Source: CAYUJH01 sp964394585
Lineage (GTDB): Bacteria > Bacteroidota > Bacteroidia > Cytophagales > Flammeovirgaceae
DNA length: 64,000 nt
Assembly: GCA_964394585.1 (NCBI GenBank)
Contig: CAYMYI010000003.1
Span: 18,115 to 82,114, forward strand
Direction: 5' to 3'
Part shown: positions 51,823 to 61,108 of the stretch, in pieces
How positions within the stretch are numbered: the first letter of the stretch is position 1
How the letters are laid out: each line of letters begins with the position of its first letter
Made by a program: the position numbers and the translations under genes
The notes under the pieces: model-generated
Seen by the model: only the letters and a program-made list of their open reading frames with translations
The model's database searches: none
Told to the model about the DNA's origin: nothing

Positions 51823-51855
51823 AAAGCCCGTTCTTATTGAGGATGGGCTTTTTCT
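51823..51855 (+). terminator. Terminator-like hairpin downstream of the ligase gene
   Basis: AAAGCCC at 51823-51829 pairs with GGGCTTT at 51845-51851, followed by a T-rich run (TTTTTCTTTAATTTC) on the plus strand. It lies about 180 bases after the ligase stop and before the convergent hydantoinase gene. Confidence 0.65.
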
Positions 51856-51915
51856 TTAATTTCTTTTTAACGATAGTGAGCCTTCAAACTCGAAGAGAGG
51901 CATCAAACAAAAAAG

Positions 51916-54900
51916 CTATAGGTAGCTACCCCATCCACCCCCACCTGGGGTGAGCATGTGGAGTGTGTCTCCCGTTTGGAGTTCTAGCTGGTCGATGCCT
52001 TGCAGCAGAATTATGTTGCCGTTTTGCCTTACGACCCATTGTTTCCCAACAGCACCGCAAGCACCGCCATGCATGCCATATGGTTCTTCAAGCCGGTGTT
52101 GTGTGAGTACAGTTAAGGACACCGGCGCCATGAATTGTAGGACTCGTTCAATACCATTGCCTCCGTTCCAACGCCCTTTTCCGCCTGTATTGGGCCGAAT
52201 AGTAAATTTTTTTACAAGTACAGGGTAGCGCAATTCCATAATTTCAGCATCGGTAATGCGCGTGTTGGTCATATGCTGGTGTACGGCACTTGCCCCATGA
52301 AACCCTTCGCCAGCTCCTGTACCCCCGCAAATCGTTTCGTAATAGCCAAAATCTTCATTGCCAAATAAAAGATTGTTCATAGTGCCTTGCGAGCAAGCTG
52401 CTATGCCAAATGCGCTGAGTAAGGTGTCAGTAAGGCGCTGACTAGTTTCGGTATTTCCACCTACAACGGCAGGGCATTGGGATGGATTTTTAGGAAAATT
52501 GGGGTTCAATATGCAATTAGGAGGTAACAGCACATCGATGGCTTGCATTAAGCCTTCGTTTAATGGGATTTCTCGGTTTACCAACAGACGAAGCACGTAC
52601 ATAATTACACTGTTGACAATGGCAGGGTTTGCATTCAGATTTCCTGAATGTGTCGTGCCACTTCCGGAAAAATCGAGTTGTAAGCGTTGCCCATTGTATG
52701 CTACTTCTACGCATAGTGGTGTACCATCATCTAAATATTCTGTAGCTTTTTGTTGCAAACCTGCGAATCTTCTGTTCAACTCTTCGTGCAAAACGTTGTA
52801 GCTATGGGTTTTAATTTTTTGCATGAACGATGCAACTACTTCGAAACCGTAGGTTTGTGCCATGTTTTGTAGCCCTTGAATGCCTGCCTTTAACGAAGCA
52901 ACGGCTGCTTGCAAGTCGGCAATGTTTTCCTTTAAAGCTCTGGTTGGGTAAGGGGCTTGGGTAAGCAGTTGATGGATAGTATCCCACTGAGGAGTACCAT
53001 TTTTATATAGCCACGTAGGAGAGATGACGACCCCTTCTTCAATCAGACAAGTCGCATCGGTAGGCATTGAGCCGGGTCGCTTGCCACCAATTTCCGCATG
53101 ATGCGCTCGATTTGCCACATAGCCTATGCGCTTACCTTCAAAGTATACCGGAGCGATAAGCGTGATGTCCGGCAGATGAGAACCCCCAAAACCTGGATGG
53201 TTTGTAATGGCGATATCACCATCGTGCAGCGGAATATGTTCAGCAACGAGTCGCGTGCAAATTCCCAAACTCCCTAAATGAACTGGTATATGGGGGGCGT
53301 TTACCAATAGTTCTCCGTGAGCGTCGAGCAATGCACACGAAAAGTCGAGGCGTTCTTTCACATTTACCGAAAATGCCGTTCGTTCTAATAAGGCGCCCAT
53401 CTCATGGGCAATGGCAGTAAATCGATTGGTAAATAAAGATAGGGCGATGGCTTCAGGTTCTTGCGATTGAGGTTGGGTTGGTTTATGGGTAGAGATAGCA
53501 CGCAGTATAGCAGTTTTTTGGCTGTTGAGCTCCAATTGCCAGCCCACGGGGACTACCGTAGTGCTAAAGTTGCTAACCAAAAGCGCAGGTCCATTGAAAT
53601 AAGCCCCTTCGTTCAGACTTTCCCAAACATACACAGGAGTAGTGTCATGCCAAGTACCCCCTGAGAAGCTTCGTAATGCATGAGAAGGGTCGGGGGTATA
53701 TGCCGTAGGAATATCGGGAGTGGCTTTTTGAAAAGATGGCGAATCAATAGCGGTAATTATTTTAATGGATTCTACCTCAATTGTTCGGTTGGCTATCCAA
53801 TGTTGATACAACTGTGTATATGCTGCTTTAAAGTCTTTTTGAAGATTAGAACCCTCCTTCCAAGAAATTTCAATAGTAGTTTCTTGCCCTTGTAAACGCA
53901 TGTACAGCAGGGTTTGTGTAAGTTGGACATCTTGCCCATTGTAGCCCTCATTTTCAAACTTTGCAGTAGCTTGAGTAAATAAGTTTGATACGATCGTGGC
54001 AATTTTATCTACTACAGCATCAAGAGGTTGGAGCACTTGCTGAATCTCAAATTTTTCGAGGGCAGCACTGCCAATACCAGAAGCGCTGAGTAGACCGGCT
54101 TCATACGGAACCACCACCGTCTTCATGCGTAAAAGTTCAGCAATTTCGGCTGCGTGTTGTCCACCGGCACCTCCGAAAGCAAGCAAAACATACTCCTTTG
54201 GGTCATACCCTTTGTCAATCGAGATTTTCCGAATAGCATTAGCCATTTTCTCGTTGGCTATTTTTACAAGACCTTCCAGGACAGAATCGCGCGAAGCATG
54301 GGAGTCGGATGCAATCACAGCATTATACACTTCTTCGAAAGCCGCCTCCGCCGCACTATCGTGCAAGGGTACACTGAAATATTCGGGATCGGTGCGCCCT
54401 AGCAGTACATTTACATCGGTTAGCGTAAGTGTCCCCCCATTCCCATAGCATGCAGGGCCAGGTTGTGCCCCAGCGCTTTCAGGACCGACTGCCAGCGTGT
54501 TATTTTTTAGTTGGCACAGAGAGCCTCCACCAGCAGCCACGGTTTCAATATGCAGCGAAGGACTAAATACAGTAGCATCGCCTACGGTAGTTTCAAATTG
54601 GTAGTCAAACTGTTTGTTATAGTGAGCTACATCGGTACTAGTACCTCCCATATCTAGTGTTAGGATTTTCTGAAAGCCAGCATCTCTTGCTGCTTTTACA
54701 GCTCCTACTACTCCTCCGGCGGGACCGCTCAATAAACTGTCTTTAGGGTGGAAACTTGAGGATTGCTGCAAACTTCCTGCGCTACTCATCAACATCAGGT
54801 ATTCTTTCGGGACTTGCTGAGCTATATTTTGAATGTATTGATGGATGATGGGAGCTAGATAGGCATTGACCACTGCTGTGCTAGCGCGGGGAAGTAGTTT

Positions 54901-55716
54901 TATAAGTGGTGCCAATTCTTCTGAACAAGAAATAAAAGAAATGTTGGCGTGCTCTAAGGCTCTTTTAAGCTTTTTTTCATGCAGCGGATACCGATAGCTA
55001 TGCAGCAGCGCTATGGCAACCGATTCTATCTTTTCTTTCTTTAGTTTTTGAATGATGGCGTTTATATCATCTTCCACCCAATGGTGTAAAAGATCCCCAT
55101 TATGTTTTATGCGGGCTGTAATTCCATACACTTGTTCGTACAATGGCTGAGGACGAGTGATTTTTAATGAAAAAATGTGGGGGCGTTGTTGAGTTCCTAT
55201 CCTTAAAATATCTTGTAACCCATTGTTAGTAATAAACGCAATTTTAGCTCCTTTCCTTTCTAAGAGAGCATTAGTTCCTTTTGTAGACCCTACACGCATC
55301 CTCATACGAGGTAAAGAGTCTTGCAAAGAAGTTTGTGTAACCAAACGAGCGGCAAGTATCGGTGCCTCTTCGTTAGCATATATCTCAAAATAGGTGTTTT
55401 CTTTTGGGCGTTGCTCTAATTCGTCTTGTAAAATCAACTTATTTTGAAAGTGTGATGCAATACGTACCTCTTGCCTGTTGTGAAGTAGGTGAAAAGTGTA
55501 CCCTTCGAACAGAGAGCGTTCGGAAAGCCAATTAGCTTCTATCGTTAGTTCTTTGGTGTTTTCTATCCGTACGATTTTTCCTCGTAAGCGCCCGCTACTT
55601 AGCACTTTTACATACATTCGATTCCCCTGAGGAGAGCGGGCTATACAGTCGGTAAATGTTCCGCCGGTATCTATGGCGAGCTGCCATATACCTGGATTTA
55701 GTTGTTGAATGGGCAT
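51916..55716 (-). CDS. Fused hydantoinase A/B (5-oxoprolinase-like) protein
   Basis: The 1266-residue protein joins HyuA and HyuB. The A half begins LAIDTGGTFTDCIARSPQGN, contains STKGTNALLERKGAKIAF, TLDMGGTSTDVAHY and VAAGGGSLCQ, and binds ATP. The B half begins near residue 760 (FTAIAHEMGALLERTAFS) and contains ITNHPGFGGSHLPDI, GGNTETSQR and CGGTGAGEGFHG. About 80 residues between the first motif and the NALLERKG segment form an insertion also seen in related Cytophagales-type proteins as I recall. The family opens 5-oxoproline or hydantoins with ATP. Single-gene unit, divergent from glmM. Confidence 0.88.
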   Translation of the reverse strand: MPIQQLNPGIWQLAIDTGGTFTDCIARSPQGNRMYVKVLSSGRLRGKIVRIENTKELTIEANWLSERSLFEGYTFHLLHNRQEVRIASHFQNKLILQDELEQRPKENTYFEIYANEEAPILAARLVTQTSLQDSLPRMRMRVGSTKGTNALLERKGAKIAFITNNGLQDILRIGTQQRPHIFSLKITRPQPLYEQVYGITARIKHNGDLLHHWVEDDINAIIQKLKKEKIESVAIALLHSYRYPLHEKKLKRALEHANISFISCSEELAPLIKLLPRASTAVVNAYLAPIIHQYIQNIAQQVPKEYLMLMSSAGSLQQSSSFHPKDSLLSGPAGGVVGAVKAARDAGFQKILTLDMGGTSTDVAHYNKQFDYQFETTVGDATVFSPSLHIETVAAGGGSLCQLKNNTLAVGPESAGAQPGPACYGNGGTLTLTDVNVLLGRTDPEYFSVPLHDSAAEAAFEEVYNAVIASDSHASRDSVLEGLVKIANEKMANAIRKISIDKGYDPKEYVLLAFGGAGGQHAAEIAELLRMKTVVVPYEAGLLSASGIGSAALEKFEIQQVLQPLDAVVDKIATIVSNLFTQATAKFENEGYNGQDVQLTQTLLYMRLQGQETTIEISWKEGSNLQKDFKAAYTQLYQHWIANRTIEVESIKIITAIDSPSFQKATPDIPTAYTPDPSHALRSFSGGTWHDTTPVYVWESLNEGAYFNGPALLVSNFSTTVVPVGWQLELNSQKTAILRAISTHKPTQPQSQEPEAIALSLFTNRFTAIAHEMGALLERTAFSVNVKERLDFSCALLDAHGELLVNAPHIPVHLGSLGICTRLVAEHIPLHDGDIAITNHPGFGGSHLPDITLIAPVYFEGKRIGYVANRAHHAEIGGKRPGSMPTDATCLIEEGVVISPTWLYKNGTPQWDTIHQLLTQAPYPTRALKENIADLQAAVASLKAGIQGLQNMAQTYGFEVVASFMQKIKTHSYNVLHEELNRRFAGLQQKATEYLDDGTPLCVEVAYNGQRLQLDFSGSGTTHSGNLNANPAIVNSVIMYVLRLLVNREIPLNEGLMQAIDVLLPPNCILNPNFPKNPSQCPAVVGGNTETSQRLTDTLLSAFGIAACSQGTMNNLLFGNEDFGYYETICGGTGAGEGFHGASAVHQHMTNTRITDAEIMELRYPVLVKKFTIRPNTGGKGRWNGGNGIERVLQFMAPVSLTVLTQHRLEEPYGMHGGACGAVGKQWVVRQNGNIILLQGIDQLELQTGDTLHMLTPGGGGWGSYL

Positions 55717-55896
55717 ACCCTGTGTTATTATCTATTTAGAATGTTTCTGATGTAGAAGATTCGCATTTTGCTGTTATATGATTTTTCCATTTTAAATCAT
55801 TTTAGAGTGCATAAACACAAAATGTAAAGGGAAATATAGGGAAAGTCTACGAAGAAGAAAGTAGAAAACACTTTCAGCCCAAGTCAGTAAAATTGT

Positions 55897-55904
55897 TACT
55901 TTTG
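55897..55904 (+). promoter_or_regulatory. -7 promoter element for glmM
   Basis: TACTTTTG at 55897-55904 matches TAnnTTTG, and a weak TTTC lies 21 bases upstream at 55872-55875. The expected transcription start near 55911 leaves a leader of about 20 bases to the TTG at 55930. Confidence 0.55.
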
Positions 55905-55929
55905 CGACTTCATCAAATTGACAATCACT

Positions 55930-57330
55930 TTGACGCTCATAAAATCAATATCAGGAATTCGAGGCACAATTGGGGGCAAAATAGGAGAGGGGCTCACACC
56001 GGCGGATGTAGTAAAATACGTGAGTGCCTACGGAACATGGTTGCTTTCTCAAGAAGGCCTACCGAAGAAAGTAGTGGTAGGTCGCGATGCACGTGTTTCC
56101 GGAATGATGATAAACCAATTGGCATGTGCTACGCTGAGCGGGTTGGGCATCCATGTGGTAGATCTTGGGTTAGCTCCTACCCCAACGGTAGAGTTGGCAG
56201 TAAAAACTGAACAAGCAGGTGGTGGTATCATTATTACGGCGAGCCATAATCCGGCAAATTGGAATGCCCTTAAACTCCTTGCTAGTAATGGAGAGTTCGT
56301 TACCAAAGCCGATAGCCTTGAAATTTTAGAACTAGCAGAAAAAGAAGTATTTACATATGTACAAGGAGCTAAGCTGGGCAAAATCACACAGGACGCAACG
56401 CACTTAGATAAGCACATTGAACAAATTCTTGCGTTACCCCTTGTGAATGCTGAGGCTATCGCTGCCAAAGACTTTCGCATTATAGTAGATGCCGTAAATT
56501 CAGTAGGAGGAATTGCAGTCCCTAAATTATTAGAAGCATTGGGTGTGCGTAATGTGGAAGTATTATATGGAGAACCCACTGGTAAGTTCCCTCATAACCC
56601 TGAACCGCTCCCTGAAAATTTGACAGAAATTTGCAATAAAATTGAGGCAGGAAACTACCACTTAGGTATTGTGGTCGACCCTGATGTAGATCGTTTGGCA
56701 CTCATTGCCGAAGATGGAACCCCTTTTGGCGAAGAGTATACGCTGGTGGCTGTGGCAGACTATGTGCTAAAAAACCAAAAAGGAAGTACAGTCTCTAACT
56801 TATCTTCTACCCGAGCACTTCGAGATGTTACCGAAAAATTAGGGGAAACCTACCACGCCTCTGCTGTTGGTGAAGTGAACGTAGTAGCAAAAATGAAAGA
56901 AACAAGTGCTGTCATAGGTGGAGAAGGTAATGGAGGCATCATCTATCCTGAGCTACACTATGGACGTGATGCGCTCGTAGGAATTGCCTTGTTTTTATCG
57001 CATTTAGCAACTTTTAAAGGAAGTGCTAAAATGTTGCGCAAAACGTATCCCGATTATCATATCTCTAAAAACAAAATTGAATTGACCCCTGAAATGGATG
57101 TAGATCAAATTTTAGAGAAAATGGTAGAGAAATACCAAAATAGCCCAATCAACCGCGAGGATGGTGTGAAAATTGAATTTGACCAAGAATGGGTGCATTT
57201 GCGTAAATCGAATACAGAGCCTATTATTCGAATTTACTCTGAGTCCGACTCTCCCTCTACTTCAGAGCATTTGGCGAACAAAATTATTGAAGATATCAAG
57301 GAAATTATCGCATTTCGCGCAAATGACTAA
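55930..57330 (+). CDS. glmM: Phosphoglucosamine mutase
   Basis: The 466-residue phosphohexomutase converts glucosamine-6-phosphate to glucosamine-1-phosphate for UDP-GlcNAc, peptidoglycan and lipid A. Motifs: the phosphoserine loop ITASHNPANWNALK (Ser105), metal-binding VDPDVDRLALI, sugar-binding GGEGNGGII and phosphate-binding RKSNTEPIIRIYSE. There is no ATG in the start region. I chose the TTG at 55930 because it yields MTLIKSISGIRGTIGG, which fits the family N-terminus; another TTG at 55918 would add four residues. The cysteine desulfurase gene follows after 79 bases on the same strand. Confidence 0.9.
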   Translation: MTLIKSISGIRGTIGGKIGEGLTPADVVKYVSAYGTWLLSQEGLPKKVVVGRDARVSGMMINQLACATLSGLGIHVVDLGLAPTPTVELAVKTEQAGGGIIITASHNPANWNALKLLASNGEFVTKADSLEILELAEKEVFTYVQGAKLGKITQDATHLDKHIEQILALPLVNAEAIAAKDFRIIVDAVNSVGGIAVPKLLEALGVRNVEVLYGEPTGKFPHNPEPLPENLTEICNKIEAGNYHLGIVVDPDVDRLALIAEDGTPFGEEYTLVAVADYVLKNQKGSTVSNLSSTRALRDVTEKLGETYHASAVGEVNVVAKMKETSAVIGGEGNGGIIYPELHYGRDALVGIALFLSHLATFKGSAKMLRKTYPDYHISKNKIELTPEMDVDQILEKMVEKYQNSPINREDGVKIEFDQEWVHLRKSNTEPIIRIYSESDSPSTSEHLANKIIEDIKEIIAFRAND

Positions 57331-57409
57331 AGGTAGGTTTGTCGCTTTTACGCGAATTCAATATATTCTCAATAGACTGTATTTCATTAACTAGTAAACA
57401 TGTTGCTAT

Positions 57410-58564
57410 ATGAATGTATATTTCGACAATGCGGCTACAACAGCCCTTGATCCGGAAGTAATAGAAGCTATGCTGCCTTATCTGAAAGAAGGTTTTGGCA
57501 ATCCTTCTTCTACACATTCGTATGGTAGAAATGTAAAAACAGCCATAGAAAAAGCTAGACGTACTATTGCGGAGTTATTGAATGCGTCTCCTTCTGAAAT
57601 ATACTTCACTTCTGGGGGAACCGAAGCAGATAATACATTCTTGAGAGGTATTGTAGAAACAGAAGAAATTCAGGTTGCGATTACTAGCGCTTTAGAACAC
57701 CACGCTGTATTGCATACCTTAGAAGATCTTGCAGCTAAAGGGAAACTATTGCTTCATTTAGTAGAGCATAATGCAGAGGGACAACTCAATTTAGACCATC
57801 TTGCTTCTTTATTGAAAGAAAACCCTAAATCATTGGTTTCGTTAATGCATGGCAACAACGAAATAGGGAACCTGAATGAAATAGAAAAAATCGCTGCTCT
57901 ATGCCAAGAACACGGTGCTTTTTTTCACAGCGATACTGTGCAAACCATTGGCTACTTTAACTATGATTTAAAGCAGCTTCCTTTGCATAGTTTAGTAGGA
58001 GCAGGACATAAGTTTCATGGACCCAAAGGTGTAGGCTTTTTATATGTTCGAAAAGGGTTGTCAGTTGCCCCTTTCATAACCGGAGGTGGCCAAGAGCGTA
58101 GTATGCGGGGTGGTACCGAGAATACTTACGGTATTATCGGTTTAGCAAAAGCACTCGAACGCTCTTTACATTCGAGTCGAGAAGCGGTAGCTCACATGCA
58201 GTCTTTAAAAGAGTATATGCTGATGCAACTAGAGAGACATTTCCCTCAAGAGTTTAAGATTCATGGCAAGTCATCCGATTTGGCAAATAGCCTGCCTTCA
58301 GTTTTAAATGTGGGCTTTTCTCCTAGATTTGGGGGTGGCATGCTTTTGTTTCAATTAGATTTACAAGGGGTTGCGGCATCAGGTGGGAGCGCTTGCTCAA
58401 GTGGAGCAAGTGTAGGGTCTCATGTCATTCGAGCATTAAATCTGCCTCAACAATATACTCCTGTTCGCTTTTCGTTTGATAAGCATAATACAAAAGAAGA
58501 AATAGATTATGCGATTTCAGTGCTTCAAGCCATACGCGAAGGGCAAGCCCAACCTACCCTGTAA
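57410..58564 (+). CDS. Cysteine desulfurase (IscS/NifS-like)
   Basis: The 384-residue PLP enzyme takes sulfur from cysteine for iron-sulfur clusters, thiolated tRNA or other sulfur products. YFDNAATT begins the protein, FTSGGTEADNTF follows, and the PLP lysine is K201 in GAGHKFHGPKGVG. RSMRGGTEN binds the cofactor phosphate, and the active-site loop GGSACSSG carries Cys329 as in class I (IscS/NifS) enzymes. iscU, iscA or suf genes are not adjacent, so the partner is unknown. Its stop is 211 bases before rplP. Confidence 0.9.
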   Translation: MNVYFDNAATTALDPEVIEAMLPYLKEGFGNPSSTHSYGRNVKTAIEKARRTIAELLNASPSEIYFTSGGTEADNTFLRGIVETEEIQVAITSALEHHAVLHTLEDLAAKGKLLLHLVEHNAEGQLNLDHLASLLKENPKSLVSLMHGNNEIGNLNEIEKIAALCQEHGAFFHSDTVQTIGYFNYDLKQLPLHSLVGAGHKFHGPKGVGFLYVRKGLSVAPFITGGGQERSMRGGTENTYGIIGLAKALERSLHSSREAVAHMQSLKEYMLMQLERHFPQEFKIHGKSSDLANSLPSVLNVGFSPRFGGGMLLFQLDLQGVAASGGSACSSGASVGSHVIRALNLPQQYTPVRFSFDKHNTKEEIDYAISVLQAIREGQAQPTL

Positions 58565-58614
58565 TTAATTTTATAAAAAACTGATATTTCTTTTTTTATT
58601 TCCGTGCATAAGTT

Positions 58615-58622
58615 TATCTTTG
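58615..58622 (+). promoter_or_regulatory. -7 promoter element for the rplP ribosomal protein operon
   Basis: TATCTTTG at 58615-58622 matches TAnnTTTG; the flanking GTTTATCTTTGCACTCC is like strong promoters before ribosomal genes in this phylum. The leader to rplP would be about 145 bases. Confidence 0.6.
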
Positions 58623-58641
58623 CACTCCCTTAAGAGAAACT

Positions 58642-58725
58642 ATGTCTGTTTGTACACGGGCACAAGTCTCAAATATTAAGCAGAGAATATATATTGTGGG
58701 AATAGCGTATACCTATATTAGTTAG
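58642..58725 (+). other. Possible 27-codon leader frame before rplP
   Basis: Inside the rplP leader an ATG frame of 27 codons (MSVCTRAQVSNIKQRIYIVG...) ends with TAG at 58723-58725, 50 bases before rplP. There is no known match, and it is short enough to be chance. If translated it might couple with or control the ribosomal protein operon. Confidence 0.2.
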
Positions 58726-58775
58726 GTGTTCTATGTTATTGCATTAAATAATTTTCTACCATAATAGTAGCTATT

Positions 58776-59195
58776 ATGTTACAACCTAAGAGAGTTAAGT
58801 TTAGAAAAAAGCAGAAAGGAAGAGTGCGTGGAATCGCCCAGCGTGGTCATATGGTTTCTTTCGGGAGTTTTGGTATTAAGTCATTAGAGACAGGTTGGAT
58901 AACTTCTCGTCAGATTGAGGCAGCTCGTATCGCTTTAACCCGTTCGATGAAAAGGGAAGGAAAAGTTTGGATTCGTATTTTTCCTGATAAGCCTATAACT
59001 AAAAAGCCAGCTGAGGTACGTATGGGTAAAGGAAAAGGATCTCCTGAGTATTGGGTAGCAACCGTGCGTCCGGGTACCATTCTTTTCGAATCGGATGGTG
59101 TAAGCATTGATATTGCGAAAGAATCTATGCGCCTAGCAGCTCAAAAGTTGCCCATTAAAACCAAATTTGTTACCCGAGTAGATTACAACGGTTAA
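58776..59195 (+). CDS. rplP: 50S ribosomal protein L16
   Basis: The 139-residue protein (MLQPKRVKFRKKQKGRVRG, GSFGIKSLETGWITSRQIEA, MGKGKGSPEYWVA) is a clear L16, a component of the large subunit near the A site. Here it is the first gene of the ribosomal cluster. In most bacteria rpsC (S3) precedes it; here a cysteine desulfurase gene and an intergenic region with a promoter do. Confidence 0.97.
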   Translation: MLQPKRVKFRKKQKGRVRGIAQRGHMVSFGSFGIKSLETGWITSRQIEAARIALTRSMKREGKVWIRIFPDKPITKKPAEVRMGKGKGSPEYWVATVRPGTILFESDGVSIDIAKESMRLAAQKLPIKTKFVTRVDYNG

Positions 59196-59206
59196 TAATT
59201 GAAGTA

Positions 59207-59530
59207 ATGAAAAAAACAGCAGAATTCAGAGCCCTTTCAGTAAAAGAACTGAATGATACGATTGACGCTACACAGCGAGAGTTGCAGCGCCTAAAATTTG
59301 CCCATGCAGTTTCTCCTTTAGAAAATCCTAGACGGATTACGGTATTAAGAAAAGAAATTGCCACTATGAAAACTATTTTGAACGAGAAGGTGGCGGCAGG
59401 TTTATCTGAAAAAATTTCAAGTGGTGAAATAACACCGGAAAATGTGTACCAATACTTAGGGCAAGAGGAATACCCTATAGGTTTAAGAAAGTCAAGAATT
59501 AAAAGTCTATTTGCGCAATTTGGCAAGTAA
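59207..59530 (+). CDS. rpmC: 50S ribosomal protein L29 with C-terminal extension
   Basis: The first 64 residues (FRALSVKELNDTIDATQREL, LKFAHAVSPLENPRRI, LRKEIATMKTILNE) match L29, which binds near the exit tunnel. The protein continues for about 43 more residues (SSGEITPENVYQYLGQEEYP, FAQFGK end) beyond the usual 60-70. The position between rplP and rpsQ is standard. Confidence 0.93.
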   Translation: MKKTAEFRALSVKELNDTIDATQRELQRLKFAHAVSPLENPRRITVLRKEIATMKTILNEKVAAGLSEKISSGEITPENVYQYLGQEEYPIGLRKSRIKSLFAQFGK

Positions 59531-59541
59531 ATACATGACCG

Positions 59542-59796
59542 ATGGAAAGGAAACGAAGAAAAGAAAGAATAGGATTAGTTGTAAGCAACAAAATGGATTC
59601 CTCTATCACAGTAGTAGTAGAGCGAAAAATTAAACATCCTATCTACGGAAAATTTACAAAGAAGACTACCAAGTTTATGGCTCACGATGCAGAAAATACT
59701 TGCCAGATTGGTGATAGAGTACGCATCATGGAAACCCGACCTCTAAGTAAGAGAAAGCGATGGAGACTAGTAGAGGTAATCGAAAGAGCTCGTTAG
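59542..59796 (+). CDS. rpsQ: 30S ribosomal protein S17
   Basis: The 84-residue protein starts MERKRRKERIGLVVSNKMD and contains KHPIYGKFTKKTTKFMAHD and METRPLSKRKRWRLVEV, all typical of S17. This is a primary 16S rRNA-binding protein of the small subunit. It follows rpmC after 11 bases. Confidence 0.97.
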   Translation: MERKRRKERIGLVVSNKMDSSITVVVERKIKHPIYGKFTKKTTKFMAHDAENTCQIGDRVRIMETRPLSKRKRWRLVEVIERAR

Positions 59797-59846
59797 TCAA
59801 TACTGCTATTTACGTCATTTTCTAAGAATTTAAAATCGATTAAGAA

Positions 59847-60215
59847 ATGGTACAGCAAGAGTCTAGATTAAGCGTTGCCGATAATAGTGGTGCAAAAGAA
59901 GTACTTTGCATTCGAGTTCTAGGGGGTACAGGAAAACGCTATGCATCTGTTGGTGATAAAATTGTAGTTACGGTAAAGTCAGCACTATCTTCGAGCAATC
60001 TCAAGAAGGGAACTGTCTCTAAGGCAGTAGTAGTGCGTACTCGCAAAGAAGTTAGAAGAAAAGATGGGTCATATATTCGCTTCGAAGATAATGCCGCAGT
60101 TCTATTGAACAATAATAATGAACCGAGAGGGACGCGTATTTTTGGACCTGTGGCACGCGAGTTAAGAGAAAAACAGTTTATGAAAATAGTTTCGTTAGCT
60201 CCAGAAGTATTATAA
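59847..60215 (+). CDS. rplN: 50S ribosomal protein L14
   Basis: The 122-residue protein (MVQQESRLSVADNSGAKEVL, KKGTVSKAVVVRTRKEVRR, GTRIFGPVARELR) is a full-length L14, which contacts 16S rRNA at the subunit interface. It follows rpsQ after 50 bases, the widest gap in this part of the operon, and precedes rplX by three bases. Confidence 0.97.
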   Translation: MVQQESRLSVADNSGAKEVLCIRVLGGTGKRYASVGDKIVVTVKSALSSSNLKKGTVSKAVVVRTRKEVRRKDGSYIRFEDNAAVLLNNNNEPRGTRIFGPVARELREKQFMKIVSLAPEVL

Positions 60216-60218
60216 GCG

Positions 60219-60548
60219 ATGAAGAATATCAAGTTCAAAATAAAAGTTGGTGATAAGGTTCGTGTAATAGCAGGAAACCACAAAAATCAAGAAGGGGCTG
60301 TACTTAAAGTGCTTCGAGATAAGAACCGCGTGGTAATTAGCGAAGTGAACTTAGTAACAAAACACGTGAAACCTTCTGCCAATAATCCGGAAGGAGGCGA
60401 AGAGCGTACAGAAGCTCCTATTCACATCAGTAATGTTATGTTGCTAGATCCCAAAAATGGGGAAATTACACGTGTAGGTCGGAAAATTGATGAATCTACA
60501 GGTAAGTTGAAAAGATACTCTAAAAAAACAGGAGAATTTATTGACTAA
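60219..60548 (+). CDS. rplX: 50S ribosomal protein L24
   Basis: The 109-residue protein has the KOW motif region (IKVGDKVRVIAGNHKNQEGA) and PIHISNVMLLDPKNG, typical of L24, an assembly initiator of the large subunit. The stop codon overlaps the rplE start by one base. Confidence 0.96.
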   Translation: MKNIKFKIKVGDKVRVIAGNHKNQEGAVLKVLRDKNRVVISEVNLVTKHVKPSANNPEGGEERTEAPIHISNVMLLDPKNGEITRVGRKIDESTGKLKRYSKKTGEFID

Positions 60549-61099
60549 TGGCTACACCTAGATTAAAACAGAAATACCAAGAGGAAGTGGTGCCCATGTT
60601 GAAAGAGAAATTCAACTTGAAATCGGTAATGCAGGTGCCCAAATTGGAGAAGATTTCAATCAACCGAGGTATCGGTGATGCAGTATCTGACAAGAAATTA
60701 GTAGATATTGGCATTGATGAATTGACATTGATTGCCGGTCAAAAAGCAGTTCCTACATACGCAAAAAAATCAGTTTCAAACTTTAAGCTGCGTGAAGGAA
60801 TGCCCATAGGTACTCGTGTTACACTTCGTGGAGATCGTATGTATGAGTTTTTAGATAGGTTAGTAACTATAGCCCTTCCTAGGGTACGCGATTTCAAAGG
60901 CGTAAGCGACAAGAGCTTTGATGGTCGTGGGAATTATACGCTAGGAGTGAAGGAACAAATTATCTTTCCTGAAATATCAATTGATAAAGTGAAGCGTATT
61001 GCAGGGATGGATATCAGCTTTGTAATCGACTCAGAGTCTGATGAACAAAGTTACGAGCTACTTAAAGCATTAGGAATGCCTTTCAAAAACAAAAAATAA
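60548..61099 (+). CDS. rplE: 50S ribosomal protein L5
   Basis: The 183-residue protein (PRLKQKYQEEVVPMLKEKF, KISINRGIGDAVSDKK, FDGRGNYTLGVKEQIIFPEI) is L5, which binds 5S rRNA. It overlaps rplX by one base at ATG. Confidence 0.97.
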   Translation: MATPRLKQKYQEEVVPMLKEKFNLKSVMQVPKLEKISINRGIGDAVSDKKLVDIGIDELTLIAGQKAVPTYAKKSVSNFKLREGMPIGTRVTLRGDRMYEFLDRLVTIALPRVRDFKGVSDKSFDGRGNYTLGVKEQIIFPEISIDKVKRIAGMDISFVIDSESDEQSYELLKALGMPFKNKK

Positions 61100-61108
61100 G
61101 AAATACAC

